Below the pieces are notes generated by a model, which had not been told where the DNA came from, did not search any database, and saw nothing but the letters and a program-made list of their open reading frames with translations. Made by a program: the position numbers and the translations under genes. Shown in pieces: positions 61,389 to 64,000 of a stretch of DNA of 64,000 nucleotides. This stretch comes from Pseudoalteromonas sp. 0303 (GTDB lineage Bacteria > Pseudomonadota > Gammaproteobacteria > Enterobacterales > Alteromonadaceae). Within the stretch, counting starts at the first letter, position 1. The number at the start of each line of letters is the position of its first letter. Location: assembly GCF_013349995.1 (NCBI RefSeq), contig NZ_JABVXF010000017.1, positions 1 through 64,000 of the forward strand, in the 5' to 3' direction.

Positions 61389-63104
61389 ATGAGCCCAATT
61401 GATGCGATTAATAACGCAAAGACACTCGTTGCTACAGAACCACATAAAGCTAAAGTTATGTTGTTAGAGGTACTCAATGAAAATCCAGAATATCACGATG
61501 GCTGGGCTTTACTTGCTGATATTCACAAACTACTGCAAGAGCATGAACAACAGCAAAGTGCACTCAAACAATATGAAATGATTCATTGGTTTAATAAACA
61601 ATTAGACACGGCTAAACAACAATTAACCAATCAAAACCCTCTGCAAGCGCAGCAAACCATTCAGCAATTATTAAAATTAGTACCAAATGAATATAGAGCA
61701 CTCGAAACGCTGGCTGAGATCGCATTTAAAGTGGGTGATAGCAAAGCTTACTTTGCAATATCAAAACATAACCTTGAGAACAACTCGCAAAAACAAACTG
61801 TTAAAGAAAGCTACTGTAAAGCCCTACTCAATACCAAGCAATTTGATGAGTTAATCTCTTTTTACCACTCTTCGATATCTTCACCGACATTATACATTGA
61901 GAGCCTATTAGCGATCGCTCATGTAAAATTAATGCAATTTGATGAAGCTACAACCATCTATAATAAGTTACTTAATGCAAACTATTACGCAGCCCAATGC
62001 CATCTTCGCCTTGGCAACATTGAAAAAATAAAAGGTAATACAGGGCTTGCAATTGATCATTACAAACAAGCACTGCAAATAGATAAAAAACTTGGTGAGG
62101 CTTACTGGAATTTAGCAAACTTAAAGACATACATTTTTGACAGTAAAGATGTAGACTTTCTAGAACAGCTCACGCAAGCTGCTAAGCCAAACCTTAATAG
62201 TGCTCAATTCTATTTTGCGCTCGCAAAGGCATATGAACAACAAGGTAACTTCAGCTTATCATTTGCGATGTTAGAAAAAGCGAACAGTATTCAAAAGTCA
62301 CTAACTCCCTATAAGCCGAGTAATTTCACTTCTCGTTGCACGCAACATTTAACTCAAAAGCCAATGGCTCATAATGCATTTGATGAGTCGTTACAGCTGA
62401 TTTTTATCGTCAGCTTACCCCGCAGTGGCTCTACCTTAGTTGAGCAAATTTTAGCAAGCCACCCTTATGTTGATGCAAGTTATGAATTAACAGAAATTAA
62501 CGCAATTGCGCGGGAGCTAGAGAGTAAAAAACTCTCAGATGTACCTTATGGCCTTGATAAACTTTCAGAACAAGATAAGGCTCATTATGCCGCAAGGTAT
62601 TTAAATTTTATTGCTCCACTACGCGGAAAAAATAAGATCTTTATCGACAAACAACCCGCAAATTTTCATCATATCGCATTAATAAAAACTCTATTTCCAA
62701 ACGCTAAAATTCTCGAAGTAACAAGAGATAAAGCCGCAACAGCATGGAGTTTATACAAGCATTCTTTTTCTGAGGGCCACGCCTATAGCTACGATTTCAA
62801 ATCGCTTGCACAATATATAAATGATTACGCAGATTTAATGTCGCACTGGCACGCTCTTTATCCAGATGAAATCTTCAACGTTGACTATCAAAATCTTGTT
62901 AATGATTTTTCCAATACTGTTTCTGAGTTGCTTGATTATTGTAGTTTAGAAATGCATGAAAGCTGCATGAGCTTTTATAATCATCAGCGTCCGATAATGA
63001 CACCAAGCTCAGAGCAAGTAAGAAAACCGATTTACAAAGATGCTTTAACGCAATGGACAAATTATAAAGTTCACTTAGAGCCGCTATTGAAGCTAATAAA
63101 ATAA
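61389..63104 (+). CDS. TPR-sulfotransferase (paralogue 2)
   Basis: A 571-residue cytoplasmic protein built like the other TPR-sulfotransferase: TPR helices to about residue 310 (for example NTGLAIDHYKQALQIDKKLGEAYWNLANL) and a sulfotransferase domain with PAPS loop LPRSGSTLVEQIL (Arg345-Thr349), SYELTEINAIARE, and a 3'-phosphate-binding segment AKILEVTRDKAATAWSLYK. No signal peptide. It is divergent from polB and stands 85 bases before dinG on the same strand. The two sulfotransferases are clearly paralogous but diverged, so they may act on different targets. Confidence 0.87.
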   Translation: MSPIDAINNAKTLVATEPHKAKVMLLEVLNENPEYHDGWALLADIHKLLQEHEQQQSALKQYEMIHWFNKQLDTAKQQLTNQNPLQAQQTIQQLLKLVPNEYRALETLAEIAFKVGDSKAYFAISKHNLENNSQKQTVKESYCKALLNTKQFDELISFYHSSISSPTLYIESLLAIAHVKLMQFDEATTIYNKLLNANYYAAQCHLRLGNIEKIKGNTGLAIDHYKQALQIDKKLGEAYWNLANLKTYIFDSKDVDFLEQLTQAAKPNLNSAQFYFALAKAYEQQGNFSLSFAMLEKANSIQKSLTPYKPSNFTSRCTQHLTQKPMAHNAFDESLQLIFIVSLPRSGSTLVEQILASHPYVDASYELTEINAIARELESKKLSDVPYGLDKLSEQDKAHYAARYLNFIAPLRGKNKIFIDKQPANFHHIALIKTLFPNAKILEVTRDKAATAWSLYKHSFSEGHAYSYDFKSLAQYINDYADLMSHWHALYPDEIFNVDYQNLVNDFSNTVSELLDYCSLEMHESCMSFYNHQRPIMTPSSEQVRKPIYKDALTQWTNYKVHLEPLLKLIK

Positions 63105-63189
63105 TAATCAAACAAGTCGCTTGTAGTTGCCCAGTTAAATCTCTAAAATTCATTACTGTAATTATATACATACTTTAGGTTTTCTGGGC

Positions 63190-64000
63190 ATGCTTTCTGA
63201 CTCTTTAAAAAAAACAATTCGGCAAATTCATAAGCATGTTGCTGATAACCTCACCGATTATCGCCCTCGAAGCAGTCAAAACTATTTAGTTGCCGAGATA
63301 GCAAAAACGCTGGCTGGCGAATATCACAAGAGCCAACGAATTTGTGTTATTGAAGCAGGCACCGGGACCGGAAAATCGTTAGCGTATTGTTTAGGGGCAT
63401 TGCCCTTAGCGATGGCCAAGAAAAAGAAATTAGTGATTTCTACGGCAACCGTTGCCCTACAAGAGCAGTTAATTAGTAAGGAGCTGCCTTTTTTTAAAGA
63501 GCACTCTGGCCTAGACATCAAGTTTGATTTAGTGAAAGGTCGACAGCGTTATATCTGTGCACAAAAACTCAGTGCCGCCGTTAATGGCGACAGTCAAACG
63601 CAAATGGAGTTTATGCCGACCCTGTCATCGCCGCTTTCTGATATGGAAACCAAATGCTTAAAGCAACTTTATGATGCTTATTCAAAAAAACAATGGCAAG
63701 GTGACCGCGATAGCTGGGCTGATACTATTCCTGATAAAGTGTGGAATTTAATTGCCTGTGATAAGCATTCATGCCAACGACAAATGCGCGCTCATCAGCT
63801 CTGCCCTTTTCATATGGCACGTCAGCGTCTTATGCAAATGGATGTGCTAGTGATCAACCATTCTTTATTACTGGCTGATCTTGATTTGGGTGGCGGTAAA
63901 ATTCTACCTGAGCCTGACGATACAATTTATGTAATCGATGAAGCGCACCATTTAGCGCACATCACCCGCGACTTTTCTTCTGCTGCAGCAACCATTAAAG
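63190..64000 (+). CDS. dinG: ATP-dependent DNA helicase DinG, 5' part (runs off the window)
   Basis: At least 270 codons from ATG 63190, still open at the window end. Motif I is EAGTGTGKS (55-63), motif Ia ISTATVALQEQL, and motif II DEAH at 250-253. Four cysteines at 123, 190, 195 and 205 match the XPD-like iron-sulfur cluster domain between motifs Ia and II. DinG is a 5'-3' superfamily 2 helicase that unwinds R-loops and stalled forks. The C-terminal helicase domain lies outside the window. Confidence 0.92.
   Translation, partial: MLSDSLKKTIRQIHKHVADNLTDYRPRSSQNYLVAEIAKTLAGEYHKSQRICVIEAGTGTGKSLAYCLGALPLAMAKKKKLVISTATVALQEQLISKELPFFKEHSGLDIKFDLVKGRQRYICAQKLSAAVNGDSQTQMEFMPTLSSPLSDMETKCLKQLYDAYSKKQWQGDRDSWADTIPDKVWNLIACDKHSCQRQMRAHQLCPFHMARQRLMQMDVLVINHSLLLADLDLGGGKILPEPDDTIYVIDEAHHLAHITRDFSSAAATIK

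Noticed and set aside
62899..63171. 90-codon frame opposite the 3' end of TPR-sulfotransferase 2
   Set aside because: It is antisense to a well-supported gene and has no recognisable domain or ribosome-binding site.

Overview
The window looks like chromosomal DNA of a marine gammaproteobacterium of the order Alteromonadales, most likely Pseudoalteromonas or a close relative. This is an inference from gene content: an AT-rich sequence, several TonB-dependent receptors whose signal peptides begin MLNNKVSKAVRL, and typical gammaproteobacterial core genes (hrpA, tamA-tamB, rraB, radD, rlmI, polB, dinG, tRNA-Tyr). No insertion sequence, prophage or CRISPR array was seen.

Layout. 1-6.9 kb: the 3' end of a tRNA-Tyr gene followed by five 15-bp tandem repeats, a YgjP-type metallopeptidase, a pentapeptide-repeat potassium channel, a decayed diguanylate cyclase pseudogene, and a two-gene signalling operon (MHYT hybrid histidine kinase plus HD-GYP response regulator). 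6.9-19.7 kb: a glycan-utilisation-type locus holding a TonB-dependent receptor, a secreted GH2 beta-galactosidase and three secreted DUF3472 proteins, two of them carrying multiple F5/8 type C (carbohydrate-binding) modules. 20-36 kb: housekeeping genes (VOC protein, HD phosphohydrolase, rlmI, PilZ protein, response regulator, hrpA, periplasmic cyclophilin, tamB, tamA, rraB, radD, H-NS-like protein). 36-41.5 kb: a very large hybrid sensor kinase with two periplasmic solute-binding domains, and a SAM methyltransferase. 41.5-63.1 kb: an accessory region with three paralogous TonB-dependent receptors, an S9 peptidase, two tandem DUF547 proteins, a TPR-2OG-Fe(II) oxygenase, two TPR-sulfotransferases, and polB between them. 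63.2 kb to the end: the 5' part of dinG.

How the genes may work together. The first locus plausibly binds, cleaves and imports a galactose-containing glycan; the DUF3472 proteins are the uncharacterised part. The second accessory region combines outer-membrane import (three receptors), peptide cleavage (S9 peptidase) and two modifying chemistries (sulfation and 2OG-dependent oxidation) on TPR scaffolds, which is the best candidate here for an undescribed system. The three receptor genes share a nearly identical translation-initiation block, each preceded by a hairpin at the same place but of different sequence, which suggests common post-transcriptional control. Intrinsic terminators sit just in front of several downstream genes, as if to set low read-through expression after highly expressed receptor or binding-protein genes.

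All domain calls were made by eye from the translated sequence; no database search was run.
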